A DNA stretch of 43,663 bases from Peptacetobacter sp900539645 (GCF_047807365.1 NZ_JBLOUI010000020.1:1-43663), one strand, 5' to 3'. Positions 33,851 through 43,558 are shown, counted from the first letter of the stretch. The notes: generated by a model from the letters alone, not told the origin. Numbers and translations are program-made.

Positions 33851-35488
33851 ATGAAATTTAGAGAAAAGGCAAGTGCTTTAGTATTATGTGCAGTATTACT
33901 AGGAACTTCTATTGTTCCAGTATCTGCAGCAAATAAGGATGAAATAGTAGGGTCAAACAGATACGACACTGCTGCAAAAATTGCTGATAGAATGGGAAAT
34001 TATGATACAGCAATACTTGTAAATTCAGATAAAAGCTTAGCAGATGGACTTTCTGCGTCTTCGTTAGCAGGTAAAGAAAACGCTCCAATACTATTGGTAA
34101 GACAGAATTCTATACCATCAGAAACATTATCTAGACTTCAAAATGTAAAGAAAGTTTACATAATCGGTGGTACTGCTGCAATAAGCAAAAATGTTGAAAA
34201 CCAACTACAGGGTAAAGCAATTCAGAGAATAGAGGGTAAAAATAGAATTGATACTTCAGAAAAAGTTGCTGCACTTGTAGGAAACTATGATGAAGCATTT
34301 ATAGTTAATGGAAACAAAGGTGAAGCAGATGCAATGTCTGTAGCAGCTGTAGCAGCTAGAGATAAAGCTCCAATACTATTAACTAATGGAAATTCAACAA
34401 ATCAGCAAAAGAGATCTGGAGTTAGCTATTATGTTGTTGGAGGAGAAGCAGTTGTTTCAAGTTCATTAGTAAATAAATTTGGAGCAGTAAGATTAAGTGG
34501 TTCAAATAGATATCGGACTAACAAAGTTGTAGTAGAAAAATTCTATGCTAATTCAGATAAATTATACTTTACAAAAGGCGACAAATTAGTAGATGCTCTT
34601 ACAGTATCTTCTTTAGCAAAAACTGATGGTGTAGTTTTTGTATCTAGTACTTCAGATAAGAGTATATTAAATAATAAATCTACACTAATTCAAGTAGGTG
34701 GAATGGATAAATCAATAGTTGATTCTATATTTGAAAATGAAGATAAAGTAGATAAATCATCTTTAGTAGTGGGAAATGACTATGCTGAAATAATGAGATG
34801 TGAAGATTTCCCATTTGAGCAATATAAAATAAAAGCAACTGATATAGATGGTACTGACATAACCCATAAAGTTAAATGGATAGGTACAGGTGGTCCTGAT
34901 GAAAAACCTCTTCATGAAATTGATACAAGCGTAGCAGGTGGATTTCCAATAGAATTTTATGTAACATTAAAAGATGGAAGAGTTTTACATGAACCAGGAT
35001 TCCTTGCTGTTGGAACAGATTTAAATGATGAAAAACCAGAAGGAAATGAACCTAGTACAAATATAAATGTAAACTCTGAAGCTTATCAGGCGGAATATAG
35101 AAAAGAATTCTATAAATTAATAAATGAGCATAGAGTTTCTAAAATAGTACAGCCTCTAACACCAGAATATGGATTAGAAAGATGGGCATATTTAAAATCT
35201 AAACACATGGCAGATAATAATTACTTTGATCATAAATATAATGGACAAATGATAGATGATATGTATCCTAATGAGGGTGGAAGTGTTATGTTATCTGGAG
35301 AAAATATATTCTACTCTTTTGGACGTAATTTAACAGCAAAAGAATTTGCAAAATATTCATTTGAAAACTGGAGAGAATCTGATGGACACAATAGAAATAT
35401 GTTAAGTAGTTCATATAATCATGTAGGTGTTGCAGTTTATCAGTCAAATGATGGTAAGATTTATGCAACTACTGACTTTGGATGGTAA
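33851..35488 (+). CDS. Secreted cell-wall protein: CWB2 repeats plus CAP domain
   Basis: A 545-residue secreted protein. A signal peptide (MKFREKASALVLCAVLLGTS, cleavage after VSA at 24-26) is followed by three CWB2 (PF04122) repeats at about 30-305, with motifs such as GSNRYDTAAKIAD, IIGGTAAIS and GSNRYRTNKVVVE. In Clostridioides such repeats hold proteins non-covalently to the wall polymer. A linker with a beta-rich segment leads to a C-terminal CAP/SCP domain (about 415-545; FYKLINEHRVSK, MADNNYFDHKYNG, SGENIFYS, DGHNRNMLSSSYNHVGVAV). The function of bacterial CAP domains is poorly known. AAGGAG precedes the ATG. It is a paralogue of the adjacent pseudogene. Confidence 0.88.
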   Translation: MKFREKASALVLCAVLLGTSIVPVSAANKDEIVGSNRYDTAAKIADRMGNYDTAILVNSDKSLADGLSASSLAGKENAPILLVRQNSIPSETLSRLQNVKKVYIIGGTAAISKNVENQLQGKAIQRIEGKNRIDTSEKVAALVGNYDEAFIVNGNKGEADAMSVAAVAARDKAPILLTNGNSTNQQKRSGVSYYVVGGEAVVSSSLVNKFGAVRLSGSNRYRTNKVVVEKFYANSDKLYFTKGDKLVDALTVSSLAKTDGVVFVSSTSDKSILNNKSTLIQVGGMDKSIVDSIFENEDKVDKSSLVVGNDYAEIMRCEDFPFEQYKIKATDIDGTDITHKVKWIGTGGPDEKPLHEIDTSVAGGFPIEFYVTLKDGRVLHEPGFLAVGTDLNDEKPEGNEPSTNINVNSEAYQAEYRKEFYKLINEHRVSKIVQPLTPEYGLERWAYLKSKHMADNNYFDHKYNGQMIDDMYPNEGGSVMLSGENIFYSFGRNLTAKEFAKYSFENWRESDGHNRNMLSSSYNHVGVAVYQSNDGKIYATTDFGW

Positions 35489-35554
35489 TATATTATCAAA
35501 AGTAATTTAATTAACTAAAAAATATTAATATAACAAAATTATATTACTAAAAAT

Positions 35555-35578
35555 AGAGAGCTTCGGCTCTCTTTTTTT
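35555..35578 (+). terminator. Terminator after the CWB2/CAP gene
   Basis: AGAGAGC and GCTCTCT pair around a stable TTCG tetraloop (35555-35572), followed by a T-run. Confidence 0.92.
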
Positions 35579-35727
35579 GTTGATATATAAAAAATAAAAC
35601 TTTTAAACATCAAATAATTAAAGTAATAAGTTTTTTATCTAACTTAATAAAATTTCTTAAAAACTAATTATACATGATATAATAAAAACTGTGAAAATAA
35701 ATTAAATATTATGAAAGGAAATTAAAA

Positions 35728-37074
35728 ATGGAAAATAAAATTAAAAATATAGTTAATGAAAATAGCAGAGAAATGATTGAATCAATCAAAGCTGCTGTAA
35801 GAATAAATAGTGTTATGGATGAAGATACAGCAACAGAATCAATGCCTTTTGGTAAGGGAGTAGACGAATCTCTTAGAAAAACTTTAGAAATAGCAGAATC
35901 TCTAGGGTTTAAGACTGTATACAAAGACGGATACTATGGATATGCAGAAATTGGAGAAGGAGAGGAGCTTATTGGAATATTAGGGCATATAGATGTTGTT
36001 CCTATAGGAGATGAATCTAAGTGGAAATTCCCTCCATTTTCAGCAACTGAAGAAGATGGATACATATACGGAAGAGGAACTCAGGACGACAAAGGACCTA
36101 CAATAGCTGCAATGTACGCTGTTAAGGCTCTTTTAGATGCTGGGGTTAAGTTTGGCAAAAGAGTTAGATTTATAATCGGTGGTGACGAAGAAAATTTATG
36201 GAGATGTATTGCAAAATACACAGAAAATGGTGAAGAAATACCATCTATGGGATTTACACCAGATTCTTCATTCCCAGTGACAAATGCAGAAAAATCTCTA
36301 GTGCAGTTCTATTTAAGAGGAAAAGGATCTAAAGATTTAAGTTTAAATATATCTGGAGCATTAAATGCAGTTCCTGGAGTAGCTAATTATACTGGAGAAC
36401 TTGCCGACAAATTAGCAGAAAAACTAGATGAGTTAAAATTTGAATATGAAAAAGATGGAGAAAGCATAACTGTTATTGGGAAAAGAGTACACGCTGCATC
36501 TGCTGACAAGGGAGTAAATGCAATAGAAAGACTTTGTAAAGCTCTTTATGAAATAGGTGTAAAAGATGATGTTGTAAGATTTGTTGCCGAATTATCTGAC
36601 TCAGTTGGTAGCAAGATACTTCCTAATTGCGTAGATGACGTATCTGGGACACTTACTCTAAACTTAGGCGAGCTTATAATAAACGAAAAAGAATCTAAGA
36701 TAGGGTTTGATTCAAGAGTACCTGTAAAATTCACTATAGAAGATTTAGAAAATGCAGTAAAAGAAAATGCTGCTAACTATGGACTTGAATTTGAAGAGTT
36801 TGATAGACTAAAATCTCTTTATGTTCCAGCAGATTCTGAGCTTATAAAGACACTTGTATCTGTTTACGAACAGGAAACAGGACTTGAAGGAACACCAAAA
36901 TCATCAGGTGGAGCTACTTATGCAAAAGCTCTTGATAACTGTGTAGCTTTTGGAGCAATGTTCCCATTTGATGAAAAAACTGAGCACCAGGAAAATGAAA
37001 GAGTAAACATAAAAAATATGATAAAAGCTACTGAAATATATGCTTTATCTGTCTATAGATTACTAGAATTATAG
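35728..37074 (+). CDS. pepV: M20 family dipeptidase PepV-like
   Basis: A zinc-dependent M20 peptidase of 448 residues that cleaves dipeptides in the cytosol. Metal ligands are visible: H87 and catalytic D89 in GHIDVVP, D120 in TQDDKGP, E154 and catalytic E155 in GGDEEN, an aspartate in TPDSSFP, and a histidine near the end in EHQENERV. The lid domain lies between about 185 and 330. This is the PepV/Sapep subgroup, not the aminotripeptidase PepT. GAAAGGAAA precedes the ATG. It appears monocistronic. Confidence 0.9.
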   Translation: MENKIKNIVNENSREMIESIKAAVRINSVMDEDTATESMPFGKGVDESLRKTLEIAESLGFKTVYKDGYYGYAEIGEGEELIGILGHIDVVPIGDESKWKFPPFSATEEDGYIYGRGTQDDKGPTIAAMYAVKALLDAGVKFGKRVRFIIGGDEENLWRCIAKYTENGEEIPSMGFTPDSSFPVTNAEKSLVQFYLRGKGSKDLSLNISGALNAVPGVANYTGELADKLAEKLDELKFEYEKDGESITVIGKRVHAASADKGVNAIERLCKALYEIGVKDDVVRFVAELSDSVGSKILPNCVDDVSGTLTLNLGELIINEKESKIGFDSRVPVKFTIEDLENAVKENAANYGLEFEEFDRLKSLYVPADSELIKTLVSVYEQETGLEGTPKSSGGATYAKALDNCVAFGAMFPFDEKTEHQENERVNIKNMIKATEIYALSVYRLLEL

Positions 37075-37719
37075 ATTTTATTAATATATTAGCTAGTATA
37101 TAGAAAACTTTAAAAAACTTTAAAAAACTTTATCTTAAAAAATACTTTAAGCAGACTTTGAATAAATATAAAAAATATTTTTTTGTTAAAAAAATAGTTA
37201 AATATTCTTTATTTAATAAAGAAAAGATAGAAACAACTTTAATACAACAACAAAGTTTTTAGTCGAAAGTTCAGATAAATTTGAAAAATATCAAAAAATT
37301 AAGTTGAAAATTATAAAAAATTTTACTAACATAAAAATAAATAGTATAAAACGACAAATATATTGAATTTTAAAATGCAAGCGTTATAAAAAATGCTTGC
37401 ATTTTTTTATTTTTGCTAGAAAATGAATCTAATATAAAATAATAGTGAATATAAATAGAGCGAATTAGAATTTAGTATGATTATTTCTAAGTTTAAAAAA
37501 ACATACTATTTACAATGATTGAAATTTCAACAAATATACTATGATAAGGATAAAAAATAGAAGTTTTTTCATGTATAAATATTTATTGTCTAAAAAATGA
37601 AAGATTACTTTATAAAGAAGTTACAAATTGTAATTATTTGATTAATTTTCAGAAAAATGATAAAGTATATAACAATAACTAATAGATAATATAAGGAAAA
37701 GTAAAGGAAGTGTTCAGTT
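37075..37719 (+). other. Long non-coding gap with an isolated terminator
   Basis: This 645-base stretch carries no credible gene. It opens with short tandem repeats (ACTTTAAAAA about three times, 37108-37133). At 37373-37404 a perfect stem AAATGCAAGC/GCTTGCATTT ends in a T-run. It is 300 bases after pepV, farther than needed for that gene, so it may end an untranslated RNA or a long 3' UTR. The remainder to 37719 should contain the promoter of the osmoprotectant operon. Confidence 0.5.
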
Positions 37720-38871
37720 ATGATTGAATTTAAAGATGTATCAAAATCATTTAAAGACAAAAAAGTACTGGATAATGTATCTTTCAATATTGAAGAAGGG
37801 GAATTTGTTTGTATAATCGGAGGAAGTGGATGCGGTAAAACAACTGCCTTAAAGATGATTAACAAATTAATACTCCCAACAGACGGAACTATATACGTTA
37901 ATGGAAAGGATATAAGTAAGGAAAACGAAATAGAGCTTAGAAGAAATATCGGATATGTAATCCAGCAGACAGGGCTTTTCCCTCATATGACAGTTAGGGA
38001 AAATATCGAATTAATACCAAAAATAAAGAATAAAAGAAACAAGGAAAAAGAAGGAAAAAAAGAAGAAGCTGAAAAACTTCTAGAAAATGTAAGAAATGTG
38101 CTTACAATGGTTGGGCTTAATCCAGATGAATATATGGATAAATATCCAGTTCAGATGAGTGGTGGTCAGCAGCAGAGAGTTGGAGTTGCAAGAGCATTTG
38201 CAAGTAATCCGGACATAATATTAATGGACGAACCATTTAGTGCACTGGATCCAATAACAAGAAACCAGTTACAAGATGAGCTTGTAGCATTGCAGGACAA
38301 ATTAAGAAAAACAATAGTCTTTGTAACTCATGACATGGGTGAAGCTATAAAACTAGCTGATAGAATTTGTATATTAAATGAAGGAAAAATTCAGCAGTTT
38401 GATACTCCAGAGCAGATATTAAAACATCCAGCAAACGACTTTGTTTTAAACTTTGTCGGAAAGAAACGTATCTGGGACTCTCCAGAGCTTATAAAAGCAG
38501 AAGATATAATGATAGAAAATCCTATAGTTTGTATATCAAGACTAAAAGCTATCAAAGCTCAAAATATAATGAGAGAGCACAGAGTCGATAGTTTAATGGT
38601 AATAGACGAAAATAGAAAATTCTTAGGTAAAGTATATGCATCTGATGCATCATTAGAAGTCAATAGAACAAAAAGAGTATTAGATATAATGGATACAAAT
38701 TGCGTATCTGTATCACCTAGAGATTCTATAGTAGGTGTGTTAAATAAAGCAAAGGAATTTAATATGTACACAATTCCAGTTGTGGACAATGAAAAATTAG
38801 TAGGGCTTATAACAAAGAGTACACTTGTTACAGCACTTTCTAAGAAATACGATGAAAGTGAGGTTGAATAA
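37720..38871 (+). CDS. Osmoprotectant ABC transporter ATPase with CBS domains (OpuCA/ProV-like)
   Basis: The ATPase of a betaine/carnitine/choline-type uptake system, 383 residues. Walker A is GGSGCGKTT (34-42), followed by the Q-loop GYVIQQTGLFPHMTV, signature MSGGQQQRVG, Walker B IILMDEPFSALDP and VTHDMGEA. A C-terminal pair of CBS domains (about 265-380) is present; in OpuA/OpuC relatives these sense ionic strength and gate transport. The gene begins after AAAGGAAG and its stop codon is two bases from the next start, so the ATPase and permease are translated together. Confidence 0.9.
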   Translation: MIEFKDVSKSFKDKKVLDNVSFNIEEGEFVCIIGGSGCGKTTALKMINKLILPTDGTIYVNGKDISKENEIELRRNIGYVIQQTGLFPHMTVRENIELIPKIKNKRNKEKEGKKEEAEKLLENVRNVLTMVGLNPDEYMDKYPVQMSGGQQQRVGVARAFASNPDIILMDEPFSALDPITRNQLQDELVALQDKLRKTIVFVTHDMGEAIKLADRICILNEGKIQQFDTPEQILKHPANDFVLNFVGKKRIWDSPELIKAEDIMIENPIVCISRLKAIKAQNIMREHRVDSLMVIDENRKFLGKVYASDASLEVNRTKRVLDIMDTNCVSVSPRDSIVGVLNKAKEFNMYTIPVVDNEKLVGLITKSTLVTALSKKYDESEVE

Positions 38872-38873
38872 AA

Positions 38874-40436
38874 ATGAGTGGTTTTATAGAATATATGCAA
38901 CAAAATTCAGGAACAGTTTTAAACTTGTGTATTGAACATATACAGTTAACTGTAATAGCAATAGCTATAGCAATACTTATAGGTGTTCCTCTTGGGATAC
39001 TTATAACATACTTCAAACCAGCTAAGAAACCTATAATGGGTATGACTAATATCATACAGGCAATACCTTCAATGGCTCTTTTAGGGTTTATGATTCCTCT
39101 ATTTGGGATAGGTACAAAGCCTGCAATAGTAATGGTTACTCTATACTCATTACTACCAATTATAAAAAATACAGTTGCAGGACTTAACAACATTAACCCA
39201 GATACAATAGAGGCAGCAAAAGGTATAGGACTTGATAGATTCCAGATACTATACAAGGTACAGATACCGCTAGCTGCTCCAGTTATAATGGCAGGGGTTA
39301 GAATAAGTGCCGTTGGTGCAGTTGGTCTTATGACACTTGCAGCATTCATAGGTGCTGGAGGACTTGGATACCTAGTATATGCAGGTATTCGTACAGTAAA
39401 TAACGCACAGATACTAGCAGGTGCAGTGCCAGCTTGTATACTTGCATTATTGATAGACTACATATTCTCAGTACTTGAAAGAGTAGTTACTCCTAAAAAT
39501 TTACAGCTTTCTGTAAATAGAAGTAAATTCGCAAAAGTTATGGATAAAGTTGTAGTTGCAGTGCTTTGTGTAGCACTTATTGGAAGTTTTGTATTTAGTG
39601 CGTTGACAAAGGTAACTTCAGACAGAGAAATTACAATAGGTAGTATGGACTTTACAGAACAGGAAATTCTAAACTACATATTAAAATATTATATAGAAGA
39701 TAATAGTGATATTAAGGTAAATCAGTCGCTTTCACTTGGAGCATCTTCAATAGTGCTAGATGCTATTAAAGGTGGAGATGTAGATTTATACGTAGACTAC
39801 ACAGGAACAATATACGGAAGTGTTCTTGGAAAAGAGCCTAATAGCGATGTTGAAGAAGTTTATAATACAGTAAAAGATGAAATGAAATCTCAGTACAACT
39901 TAAATGTATTAAAATCATTAGGATTTAATAATACATATACATTAGCTGTTAAGAAAGAAACTGCAGAAAAATACAACCTAGAAACAATTAGCGATTTGGC
40001 TAGAGTTTCTAATAAGTTGGTATTCTCTCCAACACTTACATTTGTCGAAAGAAAAGACTGTTTAGTAGGTCTTCAGAAAGCTTATCCAGTAAACTTCAAA
40101 GATATAGTTCCAATAGATGGATCTCCAAGATATACAGCTTTAATGAGTGGCGAATGTGATGTTATAGATGCATATTCAACTGACGGACTTCTTAAAAAAT
40201 TCGATTTAAAGGTACTAAAGGATGATAAACAATTCTTCCTACCTTATAATGCGATACCTATTACAAATGACAGGGTAAAAGAAGACTTTCCAGAAGTTGA
40301 AAAGCTTTTAAATGAGTTAGGTCAGTATTTGAATGAAGAAACAATGGTAGACTTAAACTACAGAGTTGATGAATTGAAACAGAAACCATCAGATGTAGCT
40401 AAGGACTTCCTACAGGAAAAAGGATTAATTAAATAA
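38874..40436 (+). CDS. Osmoprotectant ABC permease fused to substrate-binding domain (OpuCB-OpuCC type)
   Basis: A 520-residue fusion. The N-terminal ~215 residues are a ProW/OpuCB-type permease with a BPD_transp_1 fold, including the EAAKGIGLDRFQILYKVQIPLA loop that docks on the ATPase. A further transmembrane helix (about 222-245) leads to a C-terminal OpuAC/ProX-type binding domain (about 250-515; ITIGSMDFTEQEILNYILK, DVDLYVDYTGTIYG, SGECDVIDAYSTDG). Such fusions place the receptor on the outer membrane face without a lipoprotein. It probably imports glycine betaine, carnitine or choline; the precise ligand is not readable. A terminator follows closely. Confidence 0.9.
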   Translation: MSGFIEYMQQNSGTVLNLCIEHIQLTVIAIAIAILIGVPLGILITYFKPAKKPIMGMTNIIQAIPSMALLGFMIPLFGIGTKPAIVMVTLYSLLPIIKNTVAGLNNINPDTIEAAKGIGLDRFQILYKVQIPLAAPVIMAGVRISAVGAVGLMTLAAFIGAGGLGYLVYAGIRTVNNAQILAGAVPACILALLIDYIFSVLERVVTPKNLQLSVNRSKFAKVMDKVVVAVLCVALIGSFVFSALTKVTSDREITIGSMDFTEQEILNYILKYYIEDNSDIKVNQSLSLGASSIVLDAIKGGDVDLYVDYTGTIYGSVLGKEPNSDVEEVYNTVKDEMKSQYNLNVLKSLGFNNTYTLAVKKETAEKYNLETISDLARVSNKLVFSPTLTFVERKDCLVGLQKAYPVNFKDIVPIDGSPRYTALMSGECDVIDAYSTDGLLKKFDLKVLKDDKQFFLPYNAIPITNDRVKEDFPEVEKLLNELGQYLNEETMVDLNYRVDELKQKPSDVAKDFLQEKGLIK

Positions 40437-40445
40437 GAAATATGA

Positions 40446-40477
40446 GACTGTTGCAAATTTTGTAGCAGTCTTTTTTT
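40446..40477 (+). terminator. Terminator of the osmoprotectant operon
   Basis: GACTGTTGC (40446-40454) pairs with GTAGCAGTC (40462-40470) using two G-U pairs, followed by a T-run. Confidence 0.85.
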
Positions 40478-40587
40478 AGTTGCGATGTATTTTTATATTT
40501 ATTATAATATTAAAGTAGTAAAAATAAATTTAAAAGCAATTATATTTAATATGATTTTTTTATTATTAGTTCAAGGGGGTAAGAAAA

Positions 40588-41952
40588 ATGGCAGAAGAGA
40601 ATAAGATGGGAGTTATGCCTATAAATAAACTATTGATTACTATGTCGTTGCCTATTATGATTTCGATGCTTGTTCAGGCACTATATAATATAGTAGATAG
40701 TATGTTTGTTGCGCAGATTAATGAGGATGCGCTGACTGCGGTATCTTTAGCGTTTCCAATACAGAATCTTATGATTGCGGTTGCTACAGGTACAGGTGTT
40801 GGTATAAATGCGCTGCTTTCAAGAAGTTTAGGAGAAAAGAATAGGGAACAAGCAAGTGCAGCTGCTAATAATGGTGTATTTTTAGCAATTATGAGCTGGG
40901 TGGCATTTTTAGTAATAGGAATGTTATTTAGCCGTCCTTTCTTTATAATGCAAAATGCTGGAGAAAGGATAACTGAGTATGGAATAACTTATATGACAAT
41001 ATGTTGTTCGTTATCTTTTGGGATATTTTTACAGATAACATTTGAAAGAATTCTTCAGGCAACAGGTCGTACTTTCTACTCTATGATATCTCAGCTGACA
41101 GGCGCTATAGTCAATATCATATTAGATCCGATTTTTATATTTGGATTATTTGGAGCACCAAAACTAGGTGTTGCTGGTGCAGCTATTGCAACTGTTTTTG
41201 GGCAGATGTCTGCTATGACACTTGCGATGTTTTTCAATCACAAGATAAATCACGATATAGATCTTCACTTTAGAAGCTTTAGACCATCTCTAAATATAAT
41301 AGGTAAAATATATAGAGTTGGTATTCCGAGTATAATAATGGCAAGTATTTCGTCAGTTATGACATTTGGTATGAACCAGATTTTACTTACTTTTACAAAG
41401 ACTTCAGCAGCATTCTTTGGAGTGTATATAAAGCTACAGAGCTTTGTATTTATGCCTATATTTGGTCTAAACAATGGTTTAGTTCCAATAGTTTCATACA
41501 ATTACGGTGCGCAGAATAGAAAGCGTATATTAAAATCAATTAAATTAGCTACAACTTATGCTATTGGAATAATGATTCTTGGAACAGTTTTATTTGAATG
41601 TGTTCCTAAGGTACTTTTAGGTATATTTAATCCGTCAGAGGAAATGATTAGAATAGGAGTTCCTGGGCTTAGAATTATAGCGACACACTTTATTTTGGCA
41701 GGTGCTAGTATTGTTCTAAGTACTGTATTCCAGGCACTAAACCAGAGTTCGTTCTCGCTTATTATATCAGTTGCTAGACAGTTATTTGTACTTTTACCAG
41801 TTGCGTATTTGATGTCTAGAACTGGAAATATTAATCTTGTTTGGTTATCTTATCCGATAGCTGAGATTGTTTCACTTGTGCTTTGTTTAGGATTCTTTAA
41901 GAAGATTTACGACGAAAAGATTAAGCATATACCAGATGGAACAACTTGTTAA
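40588..41952 (+). CDS. MATE family efflux transporter
   Basis: A 454-residue, roughly 12-helix membrane exporter of the MATE family (DinF/NorM-related group common in Firmicutes), which uses Na+ or H+ gradients to expel cationic drugs or metabolites. Marks are LPIMISMLVQALYNIVDSMFV at the start, LTAVSLAFPIQNL, the helix GVGINALLSRSLGEKN and the second-half repeat IPSIIMASISSVMTFGMNQ. AAGGGGGT precedes the ATG. It is monocistronic; its stop codon is followed within seven bases by element copy D. The substrate is unknown. Confidence 0.9.
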   Translation: MAEENKMGVMPINKLLITMSLPIMISMLVQALYNIVDSMFVAQINEDALTAVSLAFPIQNLMIAVATGTGVGINALLSRSLGEKNREQASAAANNGVFLAIMSWVAFLVIGMLFSRPFFIMQNAGERITEYGITYMTICCSLSFGIFLQITFERILQATGRTFYSMISQLTGAIVNIILDPIFIFGLFGAPKLGVAGAAIATVFGQMSAMTLAMFFNHKINHDIDLHFRSFRPSLNIIGKIYRVGIPSIIMASISSVMTFGMNQILLTFTKTSAAFFGVYIKLQSFVFMPIFGLNNGLVPIVSYNYGAQNRKRILKSIKLATTYAIGIMILGTVLFECVPKVLLGIFNPSEEMIRIGVPGLRIIATHFILAGASIVLSTVFQALNQSSFSLIISVARQLFVLLPVAYLMSRTGNINLVWLSYPIAEIVSLVLCLGFFKKIYDEKIKHIPDGTTC

Positions 41953-41958
41953 TAATAA

Positions 41959-42082
41959 AAGGACAAGAGTATAACTACTCTTAGCTCCAGGCTTCAGCGC
42001 CCCACACTGTTAGAGTAACATATTTAGCAGTTGTGGGGCGCTTGTAGTATTGTCGCTTTTTAGCAGTTATACTTCTTGTCCT
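41959..42082 (+). repeat. Nested-hairpin element, copy D
   Basis: The outer arms AAGGACAAGAGTATAACTAC and TAGCAGTTATACTTCTTGTC are complementary with small bulges. The inner stem AGCGCCCCACA-CTG pairs with CAG-TTGTGGGGCGCT. The loops carry TAGCTCCAGGCTTC and GTAGTATTGTCGCT. The right flank TCAGTTTATTATCTTGCAA resembles the right flanks of copies A-C. It starts six bases after the MATE stop codon, in the same direction. The bases from 42083 to 42299 hold only AT-rich sequence and the next gene's promoter. Confidence 0.85.
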
Positions 42083-42299
42083 CAGTTTATTATCTTGCAA
42101 AGCTTAATTCATTTGTTGAAGAATAGTTAAGGAGTTTTTTATGTTATCGTGATAAAATTTGGTGTTAAAAGATAAACTCTGAAAAAATATTTATTATATT
42201 CGTACAATTCTCTTTTAAATTTTTCCTATAATGTGGTAAAATTTAGTTAAAGCTAAAACAATATCTATAATATAATAGAAAAAATTGGAGGTATTTATT

Positions 42300-42815
42300 A
42301 TGGAAAAAATATATACAACTGAACCTACTGAAATAGAACAGAAGGTGTACGATATATTAGACGAGCTTGGTGTAGACTACGGTGTTGTTGAACACGAGCC
42401 ACTATACACAGCAGAAGATCTTAACAAGATAAAAGAACAGGCTCCAGGTCTTCACGCTAAGAATCTATTCCTTAGAAATGCAAAAGGAAACAAATATTAT
42501 CTTATAGTTGCAGAAGACGCAAAACAAGTTAATCTTAAAGAAGTTAAAAAACTTATAGGCAGCACAAATCTTTCTTTCGCATCAGAAGATAGATTAATGA
42601 AAGTATTAAAATTAGTTCCAGGAAGTGTAAATCCATTCTCTTTAGTTAATGATGAAGAAAAAGTTGTTGAACTTTATATAGAAAAAGAACTTTTAACAGG
42701 GGAGCTTTTAAACTTCCATCCAAATGTAAACTACAAAACAGTAACTATATCTTTAGATGGTCTTAAAAAATATCTTGATTATATAGGTGTTACTTTAAAC
42801 GAAATAGAATTATAG
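42300..42815 (+). CDS. Prolyl-tRNA deacylase-like (YbaK/ProX, PrdX) protein
   Basis: A 171-residue single-domain trans-editing protein related to the insertion domain of prolyl-tRNA synthetase. Such proteins hydrolyse mischarged tRNA, for example Ala-tRNA(Pro). Typical stretches are VDYGVVEHEPLYTAEDL, the conserved GLHAKNLFLRNAKGNKYYLI, and PGSVNPFSLVND near the substrate pocket. The ATG at 42300 follows TTGGAGGT; a TTG in that site would add five residues and is unlikely. It is followed 25 bases later by a DUF554 gene, possibly in one transcript. The substrate tRNA is a family inference. Confidence 0.85.
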   Translation: MEKIYTTEPTEIEQKVYDILDELGVDYGVVEHEPLYTAEDLNKIKEQAPGLHAKNLFLRNAKGNKYYLIVAEDAKQVNLKEVKKLIGSTNLSFASEDRLMKVLKLVPGSVNPFSLVNDEEKVVELYIEKELLTGELLNFHPNVNYKTVTISLDGLKKYLDYIGVTLNEIEL

Positions 42816-42840
42816 GATTTGGAGTTAAAGGATATTTTTT

Positions 42841-43530
42841 ATGGTAGCAACATTAGTAAATTGCGGCGTTATAATAGTTGGGTGTATAGTAGGTCTTTTT
42901 ATCAAAGGCGGTATACCAGAGAGATTTAATAAGATTATAATGAACGGATTGGCACTTTGTGCGATGTTTATAGGTTTTTCGGGAGCATTAGAAGGCAATA
43001 ATACGATAATCACTATAGTTTCTATGGCTGTTGGTGCGTTAATCGGTGAGCTTATAAATATTGATAAATGGCTAAATAAACTTGGAGAAACAATACAGAA
43101 AAAACTTGATAAAGGTAATGGAAAAGAAAGTAGAATTGCAGAAGGTTTTGTAAATGCTAGTTTATTATTCTGTGTAGGTGCGATGTCTATAGTTGGAGCG
43201 CTTCAGGCAGGACTTGCTGGCAATTACGATACTATTTATGCAAAGACTGTACTAGATGGAGTTAGTTCTATAATATTCTCTGCTTCTATGGGGATAGGGG
43301 TTATATTTTCATCTGTGACAGTTCTTTTATATCAGGGTGGGATTACGCTATGTGCGTCGTTCTTATCTGGAATTTTAAGTCAGGCTGTTATAGCAGAGAT
43401 GACTGCTGTTGGAAGTTTGATGATTGTTGGACTTGGACTTAATCTTTTAGAGGTTACTGATATAAAAATAGCGAATCTATTGCCGGGGATATTGGTGCCG
43501 GTAGTGTTGGGACTAATAGGACTAGTGTAA
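42841..43530 (+). CDS. DUF554 family membrane protein
   Basis: A 229-residue membrane protein with about six or seven helices, similar to YdfK/YqgA of the DUF554 family, whose function is not established. Marks are MVATLVNCGVIIVGCIVGLF, the GLALCAMFIGFSGALEG loop, FVNASLLFCVGAMSIVGALQ and the late PGILVPVVLGLIG. A weak AAAGGA lies about ten bases before the ATG. It is followed 28 bases later by a minus-strand structured region, so transcripts converge here. Confidence 0.85.
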   Translation: MVATLVNCGVIIVGCIVGLFIKGGIPERFNKIIMNGLALCAMFIGFSGALEGNNTIITIVSMAVGALIGELINIDKWLNKLGETIQKKLDKGNGKESRIAEGFVNASLLFCVGAMSIVGALQAGLAGNYDTIYAKTVLDGVSSIIFSASMGIGVIFSSVTVLLYQGGITLCASFLSGILSQAVIAEMTAVGSLMIVGLGLNLLEVTDIKIANLLPGILVPVVLGLIGLV

Positions 43531-43558
43531 AAATTTAATACGAAATATATAAAAAAAG

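Noticed and set aside
15740..42082. CRISPR array or integron attC sites
   Set aside because: The copies are kilobases apart, not regularly spaced, and no cas or integrase genes are visible; the nested stems differ from attC layout.
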